This document shows, one piece after another, positions 1-10,583 of a DNA stretch of 64,000 nt. The position numbers were made by a program, and so were the translations under genes. The first letter of the stretch is position 1. Every line of letters begins with the position of its first letter. Origin of the DNA: Armigeres subalbatus (lineage: Eukaryota; Arthropoda; Insecta; Diptera; Culicidae); the NCBI RefSeq assembly GCF_024139115.2, contig NC_085140.1, forward strand, positions 334,611,953 through 334,675,952, in the 5' to 3' direction. The notes under the pieces were generated by a model that searched no databases, had not been told where the DNA came from, and worked only from the letters and a program-made list of their open reading frames with translations.

Positions 1-91
1 CTGGCGCTTATGATGCTGTCGTTCGGTGCAATGGTTTTCGTTAAGCGGAAGCAGATGCTCATGAAGCAGTCAGCGCTGGTCGCTTTGAGAG
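1..91 (+). CDS. robo: Robo receptor, penultimate exon (partial, enters from left)
   Basis: The first 91 bases read in frame 1 as the end of a hydrophobic segment (LALMMLSFGAMVFV) followed by a basic stretch (KRKQMLMKQ). This is the transmembrane exit and juxtamembrane start of a single-pass receptor. The exon ends with one base of a split glycine codon directly before a consensus GTAAGT donor at 92. The phase matches the acceptor before 1218, so the joined product reads ...ALVALRG-HHGNGVL. The ectodomain exons lie to the left of the window. Assignment to Roundabout rests mainly on the next exon. Confidence in the splice pairing is high because phase, donor and acceptor all agree. Confidence 0.8.
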
Positions 92-1217
92 GTAAGTGAT
101 ACAGGATTAAGGATGAAATAATTCAAACCTTGATCTAAATTTATTCAACAAATCTCAAAAGAAACTTTACAATACTATTATCAGGTTCAAAGGATTATTA
201 TCTGGAAAGGATTTTCCGAAATCCTGGAAAGGATTTTCCGAAATCCTGGAAAAGATTTTCCGAAATCCTGGAAAAAAATTTCCGAAATCCTGGAAAGGAT
301 TTTCCGAAATCCTGGAAAGGATTTTCCGAAATCCTGGAAAGGATTTTCCGAAATCCTGGAAAGGATTTTCCGAAATCCTGGAAAGGATTTTCCGAAATCC
401 TGGAAAGGATTTTCCGAAATCCTGGAAAGGATTTTCCGAAATCCTGGAAAGGATTTTCCGAAATCCTGGAAAGGATTTTCCGAAATCCTGGAAAGGATTT
501 TCCGAAATCCTGGAAAGGATTTTCCGAAATCCTGGAAAGGATTTTCCGAAATCCTGGAAAGGATTTTCCGAAATCCTGGAAAGGATTTTCCGAAATCCTG
601 GAAAGGATTTTTCCGAAATCCTGGAAAGGATTTTCCGAAATCCTGGAAAGGATTTTCCGAAATCCTGGAAAGGATTTTCCGAAATCCTGGAAAGGATTTT
701 CCGAAATCCTGGAAAGGATTTTCCGAAATCCTGGAAAGGATTTTCCGAAATCCTGGAAAGGATTTTCCGAAATCCTGGAAAGGATTTTCCGAAATCCTGG
801 AAAGGATTTTCCGAAATCCTGGAAAGGATTTTCCGAAATCCTGGAAAGGATTTTCCGAAATCCTGGAAAGGATTTTCCGAAATCCTGGAAAGGATTTTCC
901 GAAATCCTGGAAAGGATTTTTCCGAAATTTCGAATAATTCTGCCCGAGCTCCCGAAAAAATTGCATCGGTTCTTGAGAAATGAATTAAAATTCCGAAAAA
1001 AAACTAACTCTTATTTCTCAATTTTTGGTTTCAGAGTTTTTATAGCTGGTTCAGGATTTCTGAAAAGTTTACTCATATTGAATTTGGACAAATTATTCCT
1101 TAAATGCAATTTCCTTTTGAAAAAGAGTTTTCCTTTCCTTTTTTCCTTTTTAATAGTAGATTTTTTTTTAAATAATGCACCAATATAAACAATCTTGTAT
1201 GTTACCTCCATCCACAG
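92..1217 (+). other. Robo intron (phase 1) with embedded minisatellite
   Basis: This intron of about 1.1 kb runs from GTAAGT at 92 to a CAG acceptor ending at 1217, preceded by pyrimidine-rich sequence. About 65% of it is the 22-bp tandem array described separately. I see no coding exon inside. Confidence 0.75.
202..926. repeat. 22-bp intronic minisatellite, about 33 copies
   Basis: Unit GGATTTTCCGAAATCCTGG plus three A, repeated head to tail with very little variation. Two A-rich variant units lie at about 247-290, and single inserted T bases occur near 607 and 917. Each unit contains near-complementary halves (AAATCC and GGATTT), so single strands could fold. The period is not divisible by three. 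Three units (66 bp) give a 22-residue periodic peptide that is open in several frames, so the 259-residue minus-strand open frame here is a repeat artefact. Confidence 0.95.
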
Positions 1218-2413
1218 GCCATCACGGAAACGGAGTCCTCAAGTTCCCTTCCCTCCCGCAAAACAATGACGGCTACTGGACCGACCCATCCGGCATCCTG
1301 TGGCGTCCACCCCGTCCGAAAGACCACATCCAAGATTACGCTCCGGTCTGCACGGCATCCACCCTTCCAGTGGATCAAAACACTCACAATCGGTATGTGG
1401 GAATCGATTACAGCGAATACCCAAGCGATTACGCCGAGGTGTCGTCGTTCCAACCGAGCGCGCAAAACAACAACACCTTGGGCGATAACGGCAGCAAAGC
1501 CCCGTCGGAGTACAGTGGAACTCGTTCGCCGGCTCCGTACGCGACGACCACTCTCATAGGCAACTCAAGATTTATTACAACCTCTGGCAGCGGGGCCAAT
1601 ACCTTGGACAATCTCCATCACCAGCAGTCCGGCTACGGGAGCATGTACTACAACACTGAGCCCTACCCAGTTAATGGGACGGGCAACGTTGGTCCAGGTT
1701 CGGTCGGCTACGGTCGCAACGTGTACTCGGAGTCATATTTCAATCCGGGCGAGAAAATCAATATCACCGAGAACAAGCTGGCATCGCTAAACGCCAATAA
1801 CAGCAACAGCAACAACAACAATAGCAGTCCAGTGGCCGTTGGTAATGGAGGTTATCAATTGGTGCCGAACCACAGCGGAAGCAGTGCCAGCAGTAGTAGC
1901 AGCAGCGGCATCGGCAGTGGAAGATCCGAAACGACGAAAATCTTCCACCCGAGTCACTCCGTGCCGCACACTCCCTTCGGGACGATAAGGAAAAATCGCC
2001 TCAAATTAGCTCGACCTCCAATCAATAATCTGAGGATAAGCTTTGGCACCAACAATAGCAACGGGGGGCTGGATGCTGGAAATGAATATGGTAATCAACA
2101 GCACCAGCCGTCGTCGCATCAGCAGCAGCAGCAGAATCACAAGAAGAAAATGTCCTCGCTCAATAATTTAGGAGCGAAAGAGCAGTTGTACATAAAGATA
2201 GGCGAAACGAATCCGAACAGCAGCGGCAGTTGGAATGGTCATCTGGCCAATATCTACCAGAATGCGGCGACGGGCCCGGAGCCCTCGGCGGGGAAGTCAC
2301 AGTCGTTGTCGTCGTCGGCAGGAACCGGGGAAGGTGAGGCCGTTTACCATCCGACCGGCAACCGCAGCGTCATTAGCTATCGGTCCGCCTCGGAGTACGG
2401 TGATGGCGTTTGA
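1218..2413 (+). CDS. robo: Roundabout (Robo) receptor, terminal exon with the cytoplasmic tail
   Basis: This terminal exon encodes 398 residues of a Robo axon-guidance receptor tail and ends at TGA 2411-2413. Robo proteins bind Slit at the neuronal surface. The start follows the CAG acceptor and completes the split glycine of the previous exon. Counting that glycine as residue 1, GYWTDPSG-ILWRPPRP (19-34) and HIQDYAPVC (37-45) match the conserved juxtamembrane stretch of insect Robo. DYAEVSSF (71-78) resembles the CC0 tyrosine motif and PYATTTLIG (107-115) resembles CC1. The rest is low complexity (Asn, Ser and Gln runs). I see no proline-rich CC2 (LPPPP) or CC3 motif. In Drosophila that pattern separates Robo2/Robo3 from Robo1, so a Robo2/3-type paralog is inferred. 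Which one cannot be decided here. Confidence 0.85.
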
Positions 2414-3944
2414 GTACGCCGGCCAGGTTCGCCGGGCTTTGGGTTGACTATTTATAATAACTTATTCTGACGACGCCAGCACGGACGTGAAAGAAGCGAC
2501 AGCCACGCAGAATGGACGTTGAGCAACAAGACTGAGTGTGATATATGCTAAATCGTTGGTGTTTGCTTTGTGTTCCTCCCCTTACGATAGGACGTTTCGC
2601 CCATATGACTGCGAGATGGTTGAGCATCGATCTGTGGGCAGTGAGTGGCCGCCCGCAGGCAGGTGTTGTAAATGTGTAATGAGTAGATAGGTAAGGTTCA
2701 ATAGCAGGAAAGGCAGCTGAGCACAGTGGAGTGCTTGTGTGTTTGAGTGTTCAACAAATACAAACGGTAAAATGTAAACGGCTCACAGTTAAATCTAATG
2801 AGTTTACTCGCATTTTGACCACCTCATTATAAATCACCCCACTGTGTAACTGCTGATGTTGTGTTGTTTTCTTTGACTTTTCCACCTGTAAATAATGGAT
2901 GCCATTTGGCTGTTCGACTTTTTCCGGCTCTGATTTGGAGCGAGTCATTGATGTGTGTGCGCGTGTGTGTGGTCGAATGCATGCCCAACTTCGACTGGAC
3001 AAAGTGATAAGTTTGTCCGCAACGGGCTGGAAATTCGAAAATAAACTCGACATGGGTTGACGGTTGACGATAAATCAAGACTGATCAGTGTGAAGGACTA
3101 CCGATTGGGATGATTACATATGCGGCATTGTTTGGTTCGGTAGAAAATGGAAGCTTTACGGATATTTTAAGTAGTGGCCTAAGGTTGAGGATGTAATTTG
3201 ATTGAAGCAACATTTTTATGTTTATGAATACAATTGATTCAGTTCTAATAAGATAACTTTGAAACAAATTGTCATTGATGTAGCAAACAACTTTATGTTT
3301 AAGAACATACATAATTTTGATTTCTTCAATAACGATCGTTTACAATTGGGGTTTGAAGCCATATATCTCTTTTGAAATCTTGTTTTAATAGCTACAAAGT
3401 CTATGTTCTCACCCGACCACCCAGCTTCCTATAAATAAATCATATCAAACGTATTTAATCAGTCCATTATAAAATTGCATATGTTCGAAAAGTATCAGCC
3501 CTGCAAGAATAATTGTTATGATGAACAAACGCATAATTGAAACCATAAAATTGCTTATTGAAAAACCAAACTATTGCCAAAACAATCAACTACCAACAAT
3601 TGAATGAATCTCATGTTCAGCTATCCTACTTTTGTACGTATGTAACGCGCTTAAACTATGATAAGTGAAAAAAAACTGGTCTGAATTTCGGTTTCGAGCC
3701 AACAGAAGATTGTAATTAAAATATAGTTAAACAAAATTATTGACTAGCATTTGTTAAAACGTAGCAAAGAAAACGGAATGATGGAAGTGAGCGATTTGTC
3801 TATTTTGTTTTAATTTTACGCAAAGGTTAACAATAAAACTACATATTTGAAAAGCGGTGAAACAGAACCTACTCTGGAATGCTACGTTGTAACTGAATAA
3901 AAGTGGAAACCTACTTAAATGTAGTTAGTTATAAATAAAATAAA
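2414..3944 (+). other. Probable robo 3' UTR
   Basis: AT-rich sequence without a credible reading frame follows the robo stop codon. Several AATAAA signals close it (3896-3901, 3934-3939, 3939-3944). The extent is inferred from the position of these signals only. Transcript data would be needed to fix the end. Confidence 0.45.
3896..3944 (+). terminator. Cluster of three AATAAA polyadenylation signals
   Basis: AATAAA occurs at 3896, 3934 and 3939 on the plus strand, about 1.5 kb after the robo stop codon. Clustering within 50 bases supports a real cleavage region, although such hexamers are frequent in AT-rich DNA. Confidence 0.4.
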
Positions 3945-4931
3945 AGTCATCTGGCTGCTTGCACTGTTGATAGCTTTACGGCAAACCCTGACCTACTGAC
4001 AGAACCCGTGTAAATGTATGATTACCGTCCGTAAGTTAAAACTAAAGTGGTAATAAGTCAGTGTATTGTTGCAGAACGAAATACCGAAATCAGTTACTCA
4101 ACAGCTTGTGCCGCATTGTATATATTAATTCGTAAAGCGAGCTGCAAAACCCTGAATTAGACTCCTCGACGACGAACGCCTATCTAGGTTGTAGGTTACG
4201 TTCCAAATAAGCTGTATCATAGATGGGTGAATAAAAACTGTAAACTGGAAAATCAAAAGTACGTCAATATTGCATCATTCATTTTTGTCCGAACTACTCC
4301 CTCACGCGGAATCCAATTACAGCGAAGAATTAATGTGCGGTTTTTGTTCCGATTACCGCAGTCCGGTTCCAGTGTTCCATTAGTACCCTCCCTAAAACCG
4401 GAAAGGATCCTTCTGACCATGTCAAATGTGGTTTTTTGGCGTGCCTTCTCGTTAGTTACCTCTCGGCTCGGTCGGGTTTGGTAGGAGCGGAAGTCGGTGA
4501 TCAATTTTAATTTAACACTCCATTTATCGGTTCATTGGACAACAAATCACCATTATTTAATACATTCGAGTTGCATTCAGTGGAGTGAGGGTGTCGCGGG
4601 GAAAGTGTCGTTGGCAAACCGAAATGAGAGAAAGTTTTAATTAGCGGTGGTTTATGGACTCCCATTTTAAGTATTTAAAATGCTTTAATTGACGTAATGT
4701 GACAAATCACTTCACGGAAGTTATGAAATCATCAGTTCGACTTGTAGCGATGATTATGAACTTGCCGTTCCGCGAAATATAGTGTTGCTGATACTGACTG
4801 CACTGCCTTTATCACATGTCGGTTACCAAAATTGGTAATTATTAAATGGCATTCAAATGCGTTAGAGTCAGTCAAAATTGTAGCAGCAATCGAAGCACAT
4901 TAAAATTTTTGATTGTAAATCAAATCGGTAA
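3945..4931. other. Intergenic sequence, nothing recognised
   Basis: No convincing coding frame, RNA gene or repeat is seen. The short open frames at 4227-4504 on both strands have no recognisable motif. Confidence 0.5.
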
Positions 4932-5225
4932 TCTTCTATATAATAAAAATGAGTTGTGATTTCCTTCCTGACGATTTAACTCGCGAACGGGTTGACCGAT
5001 TTTTCCCCTAATTGATTCGTTTTGAGAACCGCTTGTATATACAAGTTTGTATATACAAAAATTTAATGAATTTAACGGGGAAATGTAAAAAATCATTAGA
5101 ATACTATTTTGGGTCAGCTGTTGAGAAAAAAAACAAACGCACGTAAATTGATCTAGAGTGCGGTGCTGCAAATAGTTCATTATGACATTTTCACCACCCG
5201 GGCAAAGCTGGGTTTCTTTCGCTAG
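4932..5225 (+). mobile_element. Non-autonomous Helitron-like element, copy A (294 bp)
   Basis: Begins TCTTCTATATAATAAAAATG and ends CTAG, inserted between A (4931) and T (5226), as expected for Helitrons. About 10 bases before the CTAG end is a short hairpin (CCCGG-GCAAAG-CTGGG), the usual 3' terminator of this class. No Rep/helicase coding remains. A second copy of exactly 294 bp lies on the minus strand at 44983-45276. Confidence 0.75.
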
Positions 5226-5274
5226 TTGTTGAATAAAATTGATAACTTTGGACACCTTAACGTAAGTAATTATA

Positions 5275-5490
5275 TCTCTATATATAAAAATGAAATGGTC
5301 TGTGTTCGTATCCGCATAACTCGAAAACGGCTGGATGGATTTTCTTTATTCCTTCAGCAGATATGTTCGTTGTAGTTTCCGACGGGTTTATACGATATTT
5401 CCTAATGTGAAAATCACGAGCAGGGTTGAGTAAATCGCGAAAAACTAGAATAAAGATTCGTATGGAAATTTCGCTAGGGCAGTCGACTAG
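5275..5490 (+). mobile_element. Second Helitron-like element (216 bp)
   Basis: Starts TCTCTATATATAAAAATG after A at 5274 and ends GACTAG before T at 5491. The 5' tip resembles the neighbouring Helitron-like copy and common insect Helitron tips. No clear terminal hairpin is visible, so this is less certain than the element just upstream. Confidence 0.45.
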
Positions 5491-5754
5491 TGAATTATAA
5501 AATGCTATCACTAATAAATAACAAATATACTTTTCACAGCTTGAAAAGGGTAGTATCCTTCTCTCGAGAAGGACCCGAAACGAGGGTAATTCAACACATA
5601 GTTTCAGGATATATTTTTTTTAATACGGTCCCTAAAAACACTTGAGCGAATGAAACATTAAATTTCATGAACTATTTTATCGTAGTGAACAAAGCCAACA
5701 GAAGTAAAAACAAATTGATCAACCTTTTCTTGAGAGCCAACCCTTTCGAAATTC

Positions 5755-5890
5755 CGAGCCTCTTGAAAGGAGGCTTCCGAGCTAAAGTTTCCATCTCGGT
5801 AGATCCCGGGATTTTGGTTAATTCGAAATTTCCCGTTTCCCGGGAAATTATTTTTTAATTATCGAAAATCCTGGGATACCCGGGCCATGA
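5755..5890. repeat. TTTCCCGGGAAA-rich fragment related to a hAT MITE end
   Basis: Contains TTTCCCGTTTCCCGGGAAAT and related palindromic blocks. The same blocks make up both ends of the hAT element at 20436-21622, so this looks like a truncated or diverged relative. No matching second end or target duplication was found. Confidence 0.35.
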
Positions 5891-6954
5891 AACTCTTTTC
5901 ACTACAAGTATACTTACAATGTGCTTTCTTTGCTCACACAAATTTTATTTGTTTTGGGAAGTTAGGCATAGCTTCATTTTCGTACCTTGCATCAGTAATG
6001 AAAATATTGAAAAAAAATAGAGTTCTAGAGTTCCCTTTACTCTTTCTCGAACCTTTAGATTCTAGTTTTAGGTTCAGAAGAATATTAATCAACATTTTGG
6101 CTCGATCAGGTAGAAGTAGAATACATTGAACACGACGTTCTGTCCTTTTGATCTTCTATCCCACAGTCTTTCACACACTGTACTGGTTGGGGTGAACTGG
6201 ATTCAAAAGTCTTTGATTTACTGATCGCCATATTTGGCCAATAAGTATTAGAATAAAAAAAAAATCAAAACTTCATCAATATGTTTTTTTTATTTGTAAT
6301 GCATCCGCTATTACGCATTTTTTCCGAGGTACCCCCTGGCAGTGCTGTAGTTGTGAACTAAAAGCTAGTTAGTCGGCGTTACCACACATAGGCAATAGAG
6401 GGGGCGCACACTAAAAAATAACTCCAATACGGGAAAAATTGAAAATGGTTTTCGGACTCCGCAGAAAGTGAGAACGTCATAAAGCGCCTTCCATGACCAA
6501 AATGAAATCTACAACCACAAATCATAAATAAAGACCCAGGTACTGAAAGATTGAGCAACACATCAGATGGTGGGTTGGAGATGTTTTGTAGTTGCCATAC
6601 TCCTAGGTGCAGGGGCCCATGGAGTGTCAATTGGCACATATCAGGATCAATACCAGTGAAGTCCTGATTATGGCATTCTGGCCGCGTGTTAACGACAAGA
6701 TAGCGCAATAATAGTAATTGGATTTTGTAATATTGTGAAAGCGAAGGCTGGCAGTCGGACATTCTACTCTTTTAGTAGAGCCAGGTGACCCTGACTTGAA
6801 TCGGCGAGTGGGCTAATGACTAGCCTGTCTTCCGCCCGTCCGTGGCGAGCCTTGTAGCACGCTGTCTAATCCTGGCACCAAGCTTTTGCTGCTGGGTGGG
6901 AGTAGGCTCAGATGCCGTTTCCTGACTTGCGCTGATCTGGCTCTGAACATGTAG
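5891..6954. other. Unassigned sequence hosting a hAT insertion
   Basis: The 6380-6960 part is more GC-rich than its surroundings and continues beyond the hAT insertion at 9800, so it is the pre-existing target DNA. A 127-residue minus-strand frame at 6379-6762 shows no recognisable domain. It may be an old repeat, but I cannot name it. Confidence 0.3.
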
Positions 6955-7599
6955 GTGTAAACCAGGGCTGCCCAACGTACGGCCCGCGGGCCGGATGCGG
7001 CCCTTGGCTCCATTTTTTTGTGGCCCGCGGCGTGTAAGAAAAAATACTTCATATGCGGCCCGAAAGCCTTTCTATCTGACTCGAAAAGCTCCTTCTGAAG
7101 GTTATTACTAATTATAAGAATTAAATCTGGGCCAGTTTTGCTGTTAATGAGATTTTAACAAAACTGATGAGAGATTTCCAAGACAGAGAATCATCTTTAG
7201 ATTACAAAGGAATCAGCAGTTTTGATCTTAATAAAGGTAACAACTACTTCAGGTATATACCTGAGGAAAGCTGTTAAAACCCGTATGAAGGAGCTTCAAC
7301 TTCTCTTGGGAAACTTAAGGCCTAAACACATATGAGGCACCGGCGCGGCGATGACGGGAAAGAACACAAGCGTTGTGACACTTGAAAATTAAAGCAATTT
7401 GTATTTTGTTATACGATTGTTAATAAGAAACAAAAGTTATTCTATGATAAATCTTTGCACATTGCATTTTTTTACCAAAAAATGTATATGTGCAAAAACT
7501 ATTAATATTCGTGATGCAGCGACGCTAGTTATTAGAAAAATCAACTTTACCTATGCGAGGAAACTTAACCACCACTAATTCCAAATTATGTTGAGGGAA

Positions 7600-8246
7600 A
7601 TGGAAGTGATTTGCTGTGTTATTGTGAAGTTCGTTGGCTATCCCGTGGTACCTTGCTTGAGAGATTTTATTCTCTTCGAAAGGAAATTACACCATTTTTA
7701 CAAGATAAAGCAAATCCAATGCCCAAGCTGCATGATCCTGAATGAATGAATTACTGAGATTTATAGTAGATGTCACCAATCATCTCAATAACATGAACAT
7801 AAAGCTGCAAATCAAGGATCAACACATCGAACCTTTATTATCCAACATGCAAACTATTGAAATAAAATTGAAACAATTTGGCACAATTGATTGTCGAAAA
7901 CGGATACATTTCTCAAATTCCGGTAGAAAACAGTCGAAACCTACGAACAGAAATTTTCAAACCTATTCGCTTATTTTTGAGAACACAGTTCCTCAACACC
8001 GTTCACTGGTTTGAATAACGTACTTAGAATGTTTCAAATGGAAATAATTGACCTCCAATGCAGCAACGTGCTCAAATCTAAATTTCAGAAAGACATATCT
8101 TTCGTAAGATATTTTCTCTCTCCAGAAATCATATCTGTGTGAACAACTCTTATCAAGAATGAAAGCAGTAAAAAGTAATTGTTGATCTTCATTATCTCGC
8201 TTGCGAAAATCGATCACCGATTGCGAAATCAATATGCGTCGAGCAT
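7600..8246 (+). pseudogene. hAT transposase relic (GTF2IRD2/ZBED-like)
   Basis: From about 7608 the plus strand reads YCEVRWLSRGTLLERFYSLR, the hallmark block of hAT transposases of the GTF2IRD2/ZBED5 type. It is followed by EITPFLQDK and LHDPE, then a TGA stop at 7739-7741. After the stop the similarity continues (LLRFIVDVTNHLNNMNIKLQ), the next conserved block of the same family. Later frames are broken, and the C-terminus resumes after the nested LINE near 9552. The enzyme would cut and paste hAT DNA, but this copy cannot be functional. Its place inside matching hAT ends supports the call. Confidence 0.75.
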
Positions 8247-8269
8247 TGGAAAGAAGCCAACAATTCCAT

Positions 8270-9528
8270 GAGCATGAGCATGAGCATTATGACCGCACAA
8301 TTCGTAGTTGCTACTCCGTGATTGATTGAACTTGCGAAATTGTACAGAGAACACAATGAATGGGGCTTGGGATTAGCTACCCATTCTCAATGTACACGTT
8401 TCGGGAGCTCAAATATTTAAAATCAATAACGACGCCGGCCACGTCCTTACGGTCTTATAGGAATGGAAGGATTGTTAGTCAGACTATCGTTGCTACTAGA
8501 GACCGAGTATACCTCTGCATATCCACGATTGTCTTGGGATAGGATATCGTCTTAGTTACAAAGGATAATTTATCTTGATTCACTTTGGTAAGCAATGCGA
8601 TCTATGGGATGCAGAGGAGCGACATCCAATTTTTTTACTATGGATTTTGACAGGTTTGCCTGTTCGTTCTTTTTTGGGTGATAAATTTATCCCCCAGTGT
8701 CAAATTACCCCAATACTGATTTATTTTGCAATAGTATGTGCGCGAATTTTGAATGTTTTCGTTTTTACAGGAGAATATGATGCAAAACGCCCATGCCACT
8801 TAATAATGCAACATGATACAATCATGATTTAATAGGGGAAAAAGGAACAAACTATAAATCAAAACTATTTTACACTCGATTCCTTGCTTTAAACTTAAGA
8901 ATGTTCAACTTATTTGCTCATTTCTTCAGAATGCTACTTTCACAAGGCACTGTCTATGCTTTTGTTCGTTTTATATCATGTTCACCCTCGTAATTGTTTA
9001 TGTTGCATTCGCAGTGTATTGGTGACTTAGAAAAGATGTGACAAAGATGGCGTAGCTTGTCATCCCCGTGATGGGATGGGAAATGACACTAATACGATTT
9101 AAAAGTTAAAAAACATGCACGCCCGGTGGCATATGAAAGCTAAGGAGATTCGCGTTTGGGACGACCGCACGGAAGCGCAGCAATCTGTACTCACTTGTTC
9201 GATGGCTACAGCAAACTATTGAAGAACTCGCTTTTTTCGACCGCGCGCGACATGCGCATGAGCCACCGAACACAAGATAGATACTTTATTTCTTTCCCGA
9301 CGACTAAAACACGCACTGCACTTACTTGTTCGATAGCTACGCTTATTACCGGCCGCGCAATGCAGAACAAATATTTCGGCCGATCGCGCGATCGTTCTTC
9401 AGTCCGAAACAAGAGAAATCACGCACTGAACTGATTTTTATTACCGGCCGCGCAATGTAGACCAAATATTTCGGCCGATCGCGCGATCGTTCTGCAGTCC
9501 GAAACAAGAGAAATCACGCACTGAACTC
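8270..9528 (-). mobile_element. Short LINE-like retroposon, 5' and 3' ends only, nested in hAT
   Basis: A 23-bp perfect direct repeat (TGGAAAGAAGCC... at 8247-8269 and 9529-9551) flanks this 1.26-kb segment, as expected for target-primed reverse transcription. On the minus strand it starts near 9528 with GAGTTCAGTGCGTGATTTC and ends in a hexamer tail (CATGCT)n at 8270-8285. Its last 290 bases match the element at 21648-21941. No reverse transcriptase is encoded, so it looks like an internally deleted LINE or a LINE-derived SINE. Confidence 0.7.
9341..9528 (-). repeat. Two tandem units of about 95 bp at the 5' end of the nested LINE
   Basis: The segment with TTACCGGCCGCGCAATG, a GATCGCGCGATCG palindrome and TCCGAAACAAGAGAAATC occurs twice with a 95-bp offset (first at 9346, second at 9441). 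A third, weaker relative lies near 9190. Tandem 5' units are common promoter-bearing leaders of LINEs. Promoter function is inferred only. Confidence 0.6.
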
Positions 9529-9799
9529 TGGAAAGAAGCCAACAATTCCATATAAAAAGAGAAAGAAAAGAAGCACACATAAAAAAATTTTCAAACAGGA
9601 TTTAATTCATGCTTAGTTTTTCTTTTAAACAATTTTAACCATTCTGTAAAACTAAATGCCATTCGGGAAAAAATATATTTTATTTTGGTTATTTTGAAAA
9701 TGTATAAAAAATGTACCGAATATTGTCTGGCCCGCACGCAAGTGGCCATTTTGAAAATTGGCCCGTTGCTTGAAAAGGTTGGGCAGGCCTGGTGTAAAC

Positions 9800-10552
9800 C
9801 AATGCATGAACACCTTGCATACCGATAGGCATGCAAAGATAATTATGGGATCTTTGAGGGCGACTACTCCAGTAGGATTCGACGACAGCCACATGGGGGG
9901 CCTAACAATAATGAGTGATTCAAAAATTAATTCTACCTAACGATAATGAGTGATTCAAAAATTAATAATTAATTAATACCCCCAGAGTTTCCCCAGTAGT
10001 GATGGGGTGTAGCCTTAAAAACACGCTCGGCAAGTGACTATTGGATGTGGGTGGAGGCCGAGCATCTCGATAATATCATCGAGAACAGCTAAGGCAGCAA
10101 TCCGGCGAAGGCGCTCAGAGCAAAGCCAAACGACGTGCGACCATAAAGGGTAAACGTTGTCTGGAAGAACAGATTGGGATTTTTTTTATTGGGATTTTAA
10201 CCACTGCGACCATTAAGTTGATCTATTGTTGTAAACAGATTGGGATACATAGGGCGTCGACCCAAAAAGGCGACTTCTCGGCCCAAAAAGGCGAAAGGGG
10301 CCTACCAGACGCAAGTCGCCGGGCCAGAAGAGGGTACCAGCCGGCCGGTGCCATGGGCACATGGGACCGAAAATCCATGGCAGCTGGTCAGTAGGGCAAA
10401 GCGGAAGTCGAGCGTATCTCGACCTGCAATGAAAGCAAAGGATAAAGACGACCGTTTGGAAATGGCCATATTTCTGCGTATACCTTACGGATTTTCGATC
10501 AGCCAGCATTGGTCAGCATACTAGTTCTAGTTTCTGAGGAACGGATAAAACA
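9800..10552. other. Unassigned DNA with one short direct repeat
   Basis: A short segment is duplicated with a 35-bp offset (copies at about 9908 and 9943, ATAATGAGTGATTCAAAAAT). Otherwise I recognise nothing. A 94-residue plus-strand frame at 10240-10524 has no known motif. Confidence 0.3.
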
Positions 10553-10583
10553 TGATGGAAGTATTCATTTATTTAGTCTACAT

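Larger units (their letters stand above)
6963..9791 (+). mobile_element. hAT transposon with nested LINE insertion
   Basis: Left end CAGGGCTGCCCAAC (6963-6976) and right end GTTGGGCAGGCCTG (9778-9791) are inverted repeats with one mismatch. Both are flanked by the exact 8-bp target duplication GTGTAAAC (6955-6962 and 9792-9799), which is diagnostic for the hAT superfamily. The left subterminal GGCCCGCGGGCC block is typical of such ends. Removing the nested retroposon and its duplication leaves about 1.55 kb. The remaining coding capacity is a broken transposase. Confidence 0.88.

Noticed and set aside
202..926. Array of NF-kappaB sites in the robo intron
   Set aside because: The unit word AGGATTTTCC differs from the usual GGGATTTTCC at the first base, and reiteration follows from the tandem repeat. 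No evidence of regulation can be drawn from sequence alone.
187..966. 259-codon minus-strand open frame with a 22-residue repeat
   Set aside because: It is an automatic consequence of the 22-bp minisatellite lacking stops in several frames; single-base indels shift the repeat, and there is no domain or start context.
6379..6762. 127-codon minus-strand frame
   Set aside because: No recognisable domain, signal or conserved block; it lies in unassigned, possibly repetitive DNA.
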